A stretch of 64,000 nt of DNA. Origin: Microbacterium foliorum (GTDB taxonomy: Bacteria > Actinomycetota > Actinomycetes > Actinomycetales > Microbacteriaceae). Positions 8,660-16,330 of this stretch are shown piece after piece. The stretch covers positions 124,001 through 188,000 of the forward strand of contig NZ_CP031425.1 of the NCBI RefSeq assembly GCF_003367705.1, written 5' to 3'. Within the stretch, counting starts at the first letter, position 1, and every line of letters begins with the position of its first letter. The notes under the pieces are model-generated. The model did not search any database, was not told where the DNA came from, and was given only the letters and a program-made list of their open reading frames with translations. Position numbers and translations under genes: made by a program.

Positions 8660-9640
8660 TCAGACCTCCTTCATGGGCTTGACGGCCTTGACGTAGATCG
8701 CGACGATCACGATCACGATGAGGAAGGCCACGACCGACAGCGCGCTCGCGACATCGACCTTCTTCTGCAGCTCGATGTATTTGAAGATCATCGTCATGAT
8801 CGTGTCGGCGCCGTAGCCCGGGATGGATCCGGTCATCACCTTGAGGATCGGCAGCGAGTTGAACACGTTGATGATGTTGATCAGCACGGCGACCGCGAGT
8901 GCGCTGCGCAGCTGCGGCAGCACGATGGTCCAGTAGGTGCGGGTGGCGCCGGCGCCGTCCATCTTCGCGGCCTCGAGGGTGTCGGCCGGAACCGTCTGCA
9001 GGCCGGCGAGGATCGTGTACGTGGTGAAGGGGAGGGATACGAAGATCGCGATCACGATCGACCAGGCGAATGCGGTCGCCGGGTTCTTCGTCCACCCGTA
9101 GCCCACCGCGTCGTCGGAGAGTCCGATGTCGTAGAGGAACTTGTTGAAGACACCGAAGTACGGCTCGAGGCTGTAGTAGAAGACCATCGTCGTCATCACG
9201 ACGGATGCGGCCCACGGGACGATCACGGCCATGCGCACGATCTGTCGTCCGGGGAACGCCTTGTTGAGGATCTGGGCGAGCCCGAGCGAGATCATCACGG
9301 TGAAGCCGACCACCACGACCACCCAGACGACGGTGCGGAAGATGATCGGCCAGAACTCGGCGAACGCGAACACCGTCGCGAAGTTGTCGAAGCCGACCGA
9401 CCCCTTGTCGAGGCCCGAGAGCGAGATGTCGCGGGTCGAGTTGAAGAACATCACGCCGGCGGGGAAGAGCACGACGCCGATGATGAGCAGCAGCGCCGGC
9501 GCGATCCACGGCAGTGCCTGCAGGAGGTCTTTGCCGCGGGTGCCGCGGGTGCCGGCCCGCGCGCCGGGGCGACGCCCGGGGGTGCGGGGGCGACCGGTGG
9601 CCGCCCCCGCGAGGTTCGAGGATTCTGTCGTCTGGCTCAT
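8660..9640 (-). CDS. carbohydrate ABC transporter permease, MalF type
   Basis: 326 residues. A 35-residue Gly/Arg/Pro-rich cytoplasmic N-terminus is followed by six helices. The EAA loop is TLEAAKMDGAGATRTYWTI with VLPQLRSAL, typical of MalF-type CUT1 permeases. It lies between the binding protein gene (52 bp upstream) and the MalG-type gene (2-bp gap), so the three form one leftward operon. Confidence 0.9.
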   Translation of the reverse strand: MSQTTESSNLAGAATGRPRTPGRRPGARAGTRGTRGKDLLQALPWIAPALLLIIGVVLFPAGVMFFNSTRDISLSGLDKGSVGFDNFATVFAFAEFWPIIFRTVVWVVVVVGFTVMISLGLAQILNKAFPGRQIVRMAVIVPWAASVVMTTMVFYYSLEPYFGVFNKFLYDIGLSDDAVGYGWTKNPATAFAWSIVIAIFVSLPFTTYTILAGLQTVPADTLEAAKMDGAGATRTYWTIVLPQLRSALAVAVLINIINVFNSLPILKVMTGSIPGYGADTIMTMIFKYIELQKKVDVASALSVVAFLIVIVIVAIYVKAVKPMKEV

Positions 9641-9691
9641 GGGAATACCCGAACCTCTCCGTCGCTTGGTGTGGGGCAGGGTCTGCGGGAC

Positions 9692-10936
9692 TCAGCCCGC
9701 GTCGACCTGCGCCTGGATCTCGGTCAGGACATCCTGTGCGGACTTCGTCTGCAGCTGACCGAAGAGCGACTTGAAGGCACCGTCGGCGGCCGACCACTTC
9801 GCATTCGTCGACGGGTAGAACTGCGCGTCGGGCAGCACGTCGAGGAACGGCTTGAGAGCCTCCTCGCCGGAGAGCTGCTCGGCACCCGACTTGGTGACGG
9901 GCAGGAAGCCCTCGGCCTGCACCCACGGCACGTACACGTCGGCCGAGTAGTAGTAGTCGAAGAAGGTGGTGATGGCCTCCTGCTTGTCCCCGTCATTCTG
10001 GAACGCCATCAGCTGATCCATGACGCCGAGGGTGAACGGCGAGCCGTCTTCGGTCGGGATGGGGACGATCGAGTAGTCGAGCTCGGGGTTGCCCTCTTCG
10101 ATCTGGCCGACTGTCGGGGGCAGGCCCACCTGCATGCCGATCTTGCCCTGGATGAAGATGTCCATCAGGGGGGAGCGCTGGGTGGAGCCGGGGTCGGCCT
10201 GCGTCGCGCCGGCGTCGATCATCTTCTTGATCTGCTCGGCACCGGCGAGGTTCGCCGGAGTGTCGATCGTGATCTCGGAGGCGTCGCCGAACGAGCCGCC
10301 GCCTCCCCAGAGCCACACGGCCGCCTCGGCCTGAGCCTCTTCGGAGCCGAGGGGCATGCCGTAGCCGGCCACGCCGCCGCCGAGCGCCGACACCTTGGTC
10401 GCGGCGTCGAGCAGCTCGTCCCAGTTCTTCGGCGCCTCGACGCCGGCCTGCTCGAGCAGCGCGTTGTTGACGAACAGCGCGCGGGCTGAGGCGATCAGCG
10501 GCAGGGCGTATGCGGTGCCGTCGACCTCGGCGTTCGCGAGGAATGCGTCCTGGAAGTCGGAGTAGGTGTCGTCCGAGACGACGTCCTTCACCGGGTAGAG
10601 GAGCTCGTCGCCGACGAACCCGGCGAACGGGCCGCCGTTGTAGATGTCCGGCGCCTCACCGGCCTGAATCTTGGTGGAGACGACCTTCTCGAGGTTGTCC
10701 CAGGACTGCACCTCGAGCTCGACCTTGATGTCGGGGTTCTCCTTCTCGAACCCGTCGATCACGTCTTCCCACAGGCCCTTCGTGGCGTCGGAGTAGCTCG
10801 GCACGAGGAGGTCGAGCGTGGTCTCGCCGTCGGCGTCTCCCCCGCCTCCGGTCGAGCCGCCGAACCCGCACGAAGCGAGCGTGAGAGTGGCGGTCGCCGC
10901 CAGGGCGACGGCGCCGAATCGCAGTGACTTCTTCAT
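9692..10936 (-). CDS. sugar-binding lipoprotein of a CUT1 ABC importer
   Basis: 414-residue extracellular solute-binding protein. MKKSLRFGA begins a signal sequence ending in the lipobox LASC; a Gly/Asp spacer and the binding domain follow. Typical MalE-type words are VIDGFEKENPDIKVELEVQSWDNL and the late segment FLPVTKSGAEQ. First gene of the leftward importer operon, divergent from the sugar catabolic operon that starts at 11220. A shared control region lies between. Substrate inferred from that context: a hexosamine or galactose-type sugar. Confidence 0.9.
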   Translation of the reverse strand: MKKSLRFGAVALAATATLTLASCGFGGSTGGGGDADGETTLDLLVPSYSDATKGLWEDVIDGFEKENPDIKVELEVQSWDNLEKVVSTKIQAGEAPDIYNGGPFAGFVGDELLYPVKDVVSDDTYSDFQDAFLANAEVDGTAYALPLIASARALFVNNALLEQAGVEAPKNWDELLDAATKVSALGGGVAGYGMPLGSEEAQAEAAVWLWGGGGSFGDASEITIDTPANLAGAEQIKKMIDAGATQADPGSTQRSPLMDIFIQGKIGMQVGLPPTVGQIEEGNPELDYSIVPIPTEDGSPFTLGVMDQLMAFQNDGDKQEAITTFFDYYYSADVYVPWVQAEGFLPVTKSGAEQLSGEEALKPFLDVLPDAQFYPSTNAKWSAADGAFKSLFGQLQTKSAQDVLTEIQAQVDAG

Positions 10937-11090
10937 GTGTATTGCATTCCTCACTGTGTAGGTGGTGCACAGACGCACGCACAGCACGCGACGGTGCGTG
11001 TGATCGCCCGTTCTGATGGCGGGGCGATCGGTCAAGCCGGGTCGGCTCGGGGTCCTCCGAGACCGGGCGGTGGAGGGGCGGTGGAACTTG

Positions 11091-11186
11091 TTCGATTATT
11101 TGTCAGGAGAATAAACAAATCAAGAGGAACCTTGCATCGATTCCTGATGACGAAATACTATGATCGAATAAGCAATAAAACGATCA
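11091..11186. promoter_or_regulatory. A/T-rich divergent promoter/operator region
   Basis: This is the only A/T-rich stretch between the divergent importer and catabolic operons. It contains TTATTTGT and ATAAACAAATCAAG as an imperfect inverted pair (about 11097-11123), and TGATCG (11161-11166) facing CGATCA (11181-11186). Repeated A/T-rich half sites are usual for DeoR-type repressors such as AgaR/GlpR. The DeoR gene at 14950 is the natural candidate, but binding is inference. Confidence 0.4.
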
Positions 11187-11219
11187 CAAACCTGCAACAT
11201 CTGGTCCGGAGGATCTGAC

Positions 11220-12116
11220 ATGCCTGAACTTCAGCCCGGCGCACACATGCGCGAAGAGCTCCACTCGCAGCCCGAGACCTGGTCGCGTGCGGCCGATCTG
11301 CGTGACGCGCAGGCTCTGCTGCCGGCATCCGGGGCCCGCATCGCGGTCGTCGGATGCGGGACATCGTGGTTCATGGCGCAGTCCTACGCGTTCCTCCGCG
11401 AGACCGCGGGGCATGGCGAGACCGATGCCTTCGCCGCGTCGGAGGCGTTCGTCGACCGCGGCTACGACGCCGTCGTCGCACTGACGCGGTCTGGCACCAC
11501 CACCGAGGTGCTCGAGCTCGTCGACCGGATCAGGGGCCGCGTGCCCACGATCGGAGTGATCGGCGACGAGACCTCACCGCTCGTGTCGCTCGTCGACGAC
11601 GCGGTTCTGCTGCCCTTCGCCGACGAGAAGTCGGTCGTGCAGACGCGTTTCGCCACCACAGCGCTCGCGCTCTTCCGGGCATCGCTCGGCGAAGACCTCA
11701 CCGGCGCGATCGAGGACGCGGCGGCCGTCCTCGCCGACGACTACGACGGCGAGCTGCGGGACGCCGAGCAGTACTCCTTCCTCGGACGCGGCTGGACCGT
11801 CGGTCTCGCGCACGAGGCGGCGCTCAAGATGCGCGAGTCCTCGCAGTCGTGGACCGAGTCGTATCCCTCAATGGAGTACCGCCACGGTCCGATCGCGATC
11901 GCGGCGCCCGGTCGCGTCACCTGGCAGTTCGGCGAGGCGCCCGAGGGGCTGGCCGCGCAGGTTCGCGCCACCGGTGCGCGCTTCGTGCAGCATCCGGTCG
12001 ACCCTCTGGCCGACCTCGTCCGGCTGCACCGCGTCGCGCTCGACCGCGCCGTGGCCCGCGGCCTCGACCCCGACCTGCCGCGCAACCTCACGCGATCCGT
12101 CATCCTGGACGCATGA
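11220..12116 (+). CDS. SIS domain sugar isomerase/deaminase (AgaS/GlmS-like)
   Basis: 298-residue protein with two SIS folds. Near the N-terminus is EELHSQPETW, the sequence shared by GlmS and AgaS proteins. The first sugar-phosphate loop is GCGTSW followed by TRSGTTTEVLE, and the second SIS half carries YPSMEYRHGPI. AgaS enzymes deaminate/isomerise galactosamine-6-phosphate to tagatose-6-phosphate, which matches the kinase and aldolase genes that follow. GGAGG is 7 nt before the ATG. First gene of the catabolic operon. A glucosamine-type or other sugar phosphate substrate cannot be excluded. Confidence 0.8.
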   Translation: MPELQPGAHMREELHSQPETWSRAADLRDAQALLPASGARIAVVGCGTSWFMAQSYAFLRETAGHGETDAFAASEAFVDRGYDAVVALTRSGTTTEVLELVDRIRGRVPTIGVIGDETSPLVSLVDDAVLLPFADEKSVVQTRFATTALALFRASLGEDLTGAIEDAAAVLADDYDGELRDAEQYSFLGRGWTVGLAHEAALKMRESSQSWTESYPSMEYRHGPIAIAAPGRVTWQFGEAPEGLAAQVRATGARFVQHPVDPLADLVRLHRVALDRAVARGLDPDLPRNLTRSVILDA

Positions 12117-12140
12117 CCCGAACCGAGTCCGGAGCAGTCC

Positions 12141-13133
12141 ATGACCAGCGCTGAGGATGCCGCGCACATCGCCGATGTCGTGCGCGACCCGTCCGGCGAG
12201 ACGCTCGTCGCGGCGCGCACGGTCGGCCCCGGAGTCCCCGTGCTGGCCTTCGACGTCGGGGGCACCGACATCAAGTCGGCACTGTTCGACGCCGACGGCA
12301 CGGCGCTGGGCCTGCGGCGCACGCCGACTCCCGCGGCCGACGGCGATCGCACCGCGGTGCTCATCGACCGCCTCGGTGTGCTCGCCGCGGAGCTGCAGGC
12401 CGACCACCCCGACGTCATCCCTCGCGCCGCGGGGCTCGTGGTGCCGGGGATCGTCGACGCGGATGCCGGACTCGGCGTCTTCGCCAGCAATCTCGGCTGG
12501 AAGAACTCCCCGCTGCGCGACCTCGCCGCCGCGCGGCTGGGCCTGCCCGTCGCGTTCGACCATGACGTGCGCGCGGCGAGCTGGGCGGAGCATCGCCTCG
12601 GCGGCGCTCGCGCCTATGCGAACTCCGTCGTTCTCGTGATCGGCACCGGCATCGCGGGCGCGCTGCTCGTCGGCGGTGAGCCGTACACGGCCGGGGGCTA
12701 CGCCGGCGAGATCGGCCACTCGCCGATCGCCGACGGACCCGTGTGCCCGTGCGGGGCCCGCGGATGCCTCGAGATGGTCGCCTCGGCGGGGGCGATCGCC
12801 CGTCGGTACCGTGACGCGACCGGAATCGCCCCCGACGGTGCGAAAGACGTGATCGCTCGTGCTGCGGCCGGCGACCCGGTCGCCTCCGAGATCTGGGATT
12901 CCGCGCTCGACGCCCTCACCCTCTCGCTCGCCCAGCTCACCGCGGTCGTCGCCCCCGAGGCCATCGTGATCGGCGGCGGACTCTCGCGCGCCGGCGGAGC
13001 GCTGTTCGACGAGCTCCGGGCGCGGCTGACCGCCCGGCTGAGCTTTCACCGCATCCCCGCCCTCGTGCCGGCCGAGCTGTCGGGCAACGCCGGCATCCTC
13101 GGAGCGGCGCTGCGCGCGAGGGAGCTCGCATGA
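12141..13133 (+). CDS. ROK family sugar kinase
   Basis: 330 residues. The ATP-binding loop FDVGGTDIKSALF is at about residues 38-50, the catalytic Asp region is AFDHDVRAASW, and the zinc motif CPCGARGCLEMV is present. Unlike the ROK gene at 5814 there is no helix-turn-helix, so this is the enzyme form. It probably phosphorylates the incoming hexose or amino sugar to give the substrate of the SIS protein. The first 35 residues extend beyond the usual kinase start. Its end overlaps the PfkB gene by 4 bp (ATGA). Confidence 0.85.
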   Translation: MTSAEDAAHIADVVRDPSGETLVAARTVGPGVPVLAFDVGGTDIKSALFDADGTALGLRRTPTPAADGDRTAVLIDRLGVLAAELQADHPDVIPRAAGLVVPGIVDADAGLGVFASNLGWKNSPLRDLAAARLGLPVAFDHDVRAASWAEHRLGGARAYANSVVLVIGTGIAGALLVGGEPYTAGGYAGEIGHSPIADGPVCPCGARGCLEMVASAGAIARRYRDATGIAPDGAKDVIARAAAGDPVASEIWDSALDALTLSLAQLTAVVAPEAIVIGGGLSRAGGALFDELRARLTARLSFHRIPALVPAELSGNAGILGAALRARELA

Positions 13134-14071
13134 TCCTCACGGTCACCCCCAATCCCGCCCTCGATCTCACCTGGCATCTCGATCGGCTCACGCCCGGCGA
13201 GACGCATCGCGCGGATGCGGGAGCGGCGCAAGCCGGAGGCAAGGGCCTCAACGTCGCCAGGGTCGCCCACGCGCAGGGCGCCTCCGTGCTGGCGGTGTCG
13301 ACGGCAGGCGGTCGCACCGGAATCGAGCTCGCGGCCGAACTCGCGGCCAGCGGCGTGCCGCACCGACTCGTGCCGGTGGCGGCCGCCACGCGGCGGAGCA
13401 TCGCGCTGGTCGACCAGGAGCTCGGTGACACCACGATCGTGAACGAGCGCGGCGTGAATCCGACCGATGCCGAGTGGGTCACGCTCGTCGGCGAGGTCGT
13501 CGACGCTCTTCCCGGAGCACAGGTGCTGGTGATCTCCGGCAGCCTGCCTCCCGGAGCGCCCGAGACGCTGCTGCCCCTGCTGATCGGCACGGCCCGGGAC
13601 GCCGGTGTGCCGGTGATCGCCGACACCTCCGGCCCCGCCCTGCTGCTCGCCGCGGATGCCGGAGCATCCGTGCTCAAGCCCAATGCCGCCGAGCTCGTCG
13701 AGGCGACCGGCATCGCCGACCCCGTCGACGGCGCCCGCTCGCTGATCGCGCGCGGCGTCGATCTCGTGCTGCTGTCGCTCGGAGCCGACGGGATGCTCGC
13801 GGTGACGGCATCCGACGTGCGGCACGCACGGCTCGAGACCCCGCTCACCGGCAATCCGACCGGTGCAGGCGATGCCGCCGTCGCGGCCTGCGCCGTGCTC
13901 TATGCCGACGGCGTGCGCGACCCCGAGACGATCCTGCGCCGGGCGACCGCCTGGTCGGCCGCGGCGGTGCTGATGCCGCTCGCCGGAGAGATCTCCGACG
14001 ACTGGGAGGCGCTCGAGCAGCGCCTCCTCGTCGCACCCTTCACCCCCGTCTTTCGAGAGGACTCCCTGTGA
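13130..14071 (+). CDS. PfkB family hexose-phosphate kinase (tagatose-6-P or fructose-1-P kinase type)
   Basis: 313 residues with the LacC/FruK layout: TPNPALDLTWHLDRL at the N-terminus, substrate loop AGGKGLNVARV, the middle motif LKPNAAEL, and the anion hole with catalytic Asp in GNPTGAGDAAVAA. These enzymes make a hexose bisphosphate that an aldolase then splits. The class II aldolase gene follows with a 4-bp overlap (GTGA). The context favours tagatose-6-phosphate as substrate, but fructose-1-phosphate is possible. Confidence 0.85.
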   Translation: MILTVTPNPALDLTWHLDRLTPGETHRADAGAAQAGGKGLNVARVAHAQGASVLAVSTAGGRTGIELAAELAASGVPHRLVPVAAATRRSIALVDQELGDTTIVNERGVNPTDAEWVTLVGEVVDALPGAQVLVISGSLPPGAPETLLPLLIGTARDAGVPVIADTSGPALLLAADAGASVLKPNAAELVEATGIADPVDGARSLIARGVDLVLLSLGADGMLAVTASDVRHARLETPLTGNPTGAGDAAVAACAVLYADGVRDPETILRRATAWSAAAVLMPLAGEISDDWEALEQRLLVAPFTPVFREDSL

Positions 14072-14922
14072 CCCTGGTCTCCGCCCGCGAGCTCGTGACG
14101 GATGCCGCAGCCCGCGGCACCGGCATCGGCGCGTTCAACGTGATCCACCTCGAGACCGCCGAAGGGCTGGTGCGGGCCTCCGAGGCAGCGCACCTGCCGG
14201 TGATCCTGCAGATCTCGCAGAACTGCGCCGACTATCACGGTGGCCTCGAGCCGATCGCGCTGGCGACCCTCGCGATCGCCCGCCGTGCGCAGACGCCCGT
14301 CGCGGTGCACCTCGACCACGCGGAGCGACCGGAGCTCGTCGACGAGGCCATCGCCCTCGGATTCGGCTCGGTCATGTTCGACGGGGGAGCACTGCCCTAC
14401 GACGAGAACGTCGCGATCACCGCCGCCGTCGCCGCGCGGGCGCACGCCGCCGGCGTCTACATCGAGGGCGAACTGGGCGAGGTCGGCGGCAAAGACGGGG
14501 CGCACGCGCCCGGAGTGCGCACAGATCCCGACGAGGCGCGGGCGTTCGTGGCCGCGACCGGCGTCGATGCGCTGGCCGTGGCGGTGGGGTCGTCGCATGC
14601 GATGACCGATCGCACCGCATCGCTCGATCTCGAGCTGATCGGCCGCCTTCGCGATGCGCTGGATGTGCCCCTGGTGCTGCACGGCTCGTCGGGCGTCGCG
14701 GATGCCGTGATCGCCGACGCCGTGCGCGCGGGGATGACCAAGATCAACGTCTCGACGCACCTGAACGGCTTCTTCACTCGGGCGGTCCGCGCGACGCTCG
14801 ACGCCGACCCGCGCCTGGTCGACTCGCGGAAGTACCTGACCCCTGCGCGCGAGGCGCTCGCCGGCGAGGCTGCCCGGATGCTGCGACTGTTCGCGCTCGA
14901 GGGCGCCGGAGTTGCGGGATGA
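14068..14922 (+). CDS. class II (zinc) ketose-bisphosphate aldolase
   Basis: 284 residues, GTG start overlapping the kinase stop. Class II signatures are seen: GIGAFNVIHLE at the start, HLDHAE with the zinc-binding His, a second metal region IEGELGEVGGKDG, VGSSHAM (commonly GTSHG in the family), HGSSGV, and KINVSTHLN for phosphate binding. It splits tagatose-1,6- or fructose-1,6-bisphosphate to DHAP and glyceraldehyde-3-phosphate (GatY/KbaY/Fba group). Fourth enzyme of the operon. The SSHAM variant is a small departure from the usual motif. Confidence 0.87.
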   Translation: MTLVSARELVTDAAARGTGIGAFNVIHLETAEGLVRASEAAHLPVILQISQNCADYHGGLEPIALATLAIARRAQTPVAVHLDHAERPELVDEAIALGFGSVMFDGGALPYDENVAITAAVAARAHAAGVYIEGELGEVGGKDGAHAPGVRTDPDEARAFVAATGVDALAVAVGSSHAMTDRTASLDLELIGRLRDALDVPLVLHGSSGVADAVIADAVRAGMTKINVSTHLNGFFTRAVRATLDADPRLVDSRKYLTPAREALAGEAARMLRLFALEGAGVAG

Positions 14923-14949
14923 CCCCGTGAACACGGGCAGGATGGTGAC

Positions 14950-15726
14950 ATGAAGCGCGCCGCCCGACTGAACGCGATCCTCGACCTGCTGGCCGCGGAC
15001 GGCGAGGTGAACGTCGACGAGCTCGTCGACCGATTCGGAGCATCCGCCGCGACCACCCGCCGCGATCTCGACTCGCTCGCCGAGCAGCGTCTGCTCACCC
15101 GCACCCACGGCGGGGCGGTCGCGCATTCGGTCGCCTACGAGCTGCCGATCCGCTACAAGAGCCACCAGCGCGCGCAGCAGAAAGAGAGCATCGCCCAGGC
15201 CGCGGCCGCCCTCGTGGCCCCGGGCATGGTCGTCGGGCTCTCCGGAGGCACCACCACCACCGCGATCGCCGCCGCCCTCGCCGCGCGCGACGACCTCGCG
15301 GTCGGTTCGGGGATCACGGTCGTCACGAACGCCGTGAACATCGCGGCGCAGCTCGCGACCCGCCCTGACATCAAGGTCGTCGTCACGGGCGGCGTGATCC
15401 ACTCGCGCAGCTACGAGCTGGTCGGCCCCTTCGTCGAACAGCTGCTGCGCGGGGTGCGACTCGACATCGCCTTCATCGGCGTCAACGGCATGGATGCCGC
15501 AGCCGGCGCCACCACGCAGGACGAACGTGAGGCCGCAGTGAACCGCATGATGGCCGAACGTGCGCGTCGTGCCGTGGTGGTCACCGACAGCAGCAAGCTC
15601 GGCACGGTCGCGTTCGCCGCCGTCGGCGGTGCGGAACTGTTCCCCGTGCTCCTCACCGACGACGGCGCGGATGCCGCGACCCTCGCCGATCTGCGCGCCG
15701 CCGGCTACGAGGTCCTCACCTCATGA
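14950..15726 (+). CDS. DeoR family transcriptional repressor
   Basis: 258 residues. The N-terminal HTH is RLNAILDLLAADGEVNVDEL with the recognition segment ASAATTRRDLDSL and wing THGGAV. The C-terminal DeoR sensor domain has GLSGGTTTTAIA and the sugar-phosphate loop VVVTDSSKLG. Regulators of this type (AgaR, GlpR, LacR) respond to a phosphosugar of the pathway they control. It is the last gene of the sugar operon, 27 bp after the aldolase, so it probably controls this operon and the divergent importer via the A/T-rich region at 11091-11186. Confidence 0.88.
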   Translation: MKRAARLNAILDLLAADGEVNVDELVDRFGASAATTRRDLDSLAEQRLLTRTHGGAVAHSVAYELPIRYKSHQRAQQKESIAQAAAALVAPGMVVGLSGGTTTTAIAAALAARDDLAVGSGITVVTNAVNIAAQLATRPDIKVVVTGGVIHSRSYELVGPFVEQLLRGVRLDIAFIGVNGMDAAAGATTQDEREAAVNRMMAERARRAVVVTDSSKLGTVAFAAVGGAELFPVLLTDDGADAATLADLRAAGYEVLTS

Positions 15727-15739
15727 GACGTCTGCGCGA

Positions 15740-16117
15740 TCACGACTCCGGGGCATAGTCAGCGAATCCGCCGACGACGCGATACCTCGACCCGAGCTCT
15801 GCCTGGATGGCTTCGACGAGAGCGTTCCCTTCAGCTATCCACTGACGCCCTACCTCTGGCTCAGGCCAGTGGATCGTCTTCTGTGGGTTGAGTATGAACT
15901 TCCACTCGTCGTTCCACGCGCGGATCCGTGTTCGAAGCTCGCTCGATAGTGAGGGAGAGAATACTCCGGCCACCCGTTGCGAGCTCCCCCAGTCAGGCAT
16001 GATGGTGAGCACTTCGGGGACATCGCCGGGATCAGGTGTCGACGGCATGTACCGAGTCCATCGGTTCGACAGCCGAATCGTCAAGTGTTCTTCCGGTCGC
16101 ACGTCTCCTGCAAGCAT
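15740..16117 (-). CDS. hypothetical protein
   Basis: 125 residues from the chosen ATG (MLAGDVRPEE). The ribosome binding site is weak, and a longer in-frame start exists at 16297, but the extra residues look like Arg-rich read-through. The core has DEWKFILNPQKTIHWPEPE and a Tyr/Val-rich C-terminus. I recognise no family. The stretch 15730-16330 is somewhat less GC-rich than its neighbours and lies convergent to the DeoR gene, so it may be a small acquired piece. Function unknown. Confidence 0.5.
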   Translation of the reverse strand: MLAGDVRPEEHLTIRLSNRWTRYMPSTPDPGDVPEVLTIMPDWGSSQRVAGVFSPSLSSELRTRIRAWNDEWKFILNPQKTIHWPEPEVGRQWIAEGNALVEAIQAELGSRYRVVGGFADYAPES

Positions 16118-16330
16118 CACCCCTGCCGGACTCCATGCGGGGATGCCGCGACCCTTCTCGCGACATCCCCGGAGCAGATGGTGTCTGTCGGCCTCACACT
16201 CCCCAGTGCACGAGGTACCCCATACCGACTGCGCCTCCCTCGCACTCCGTCTCCGAAGCCCTTCGCGTGGCACCTTCTGGAGATAAGGAGAGAGCATCCG
16301 ACGTTCTGATACATCGAGTGGAGACTTTTC

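Noticed and set aside
15740..16297. Longer form of the hypothetical protein from 16297
   Set aside because: The extra 60 residues are Arg-rich, without ribosome binding site or pattern; the ATG at 16117 was preferred, with low certainty.
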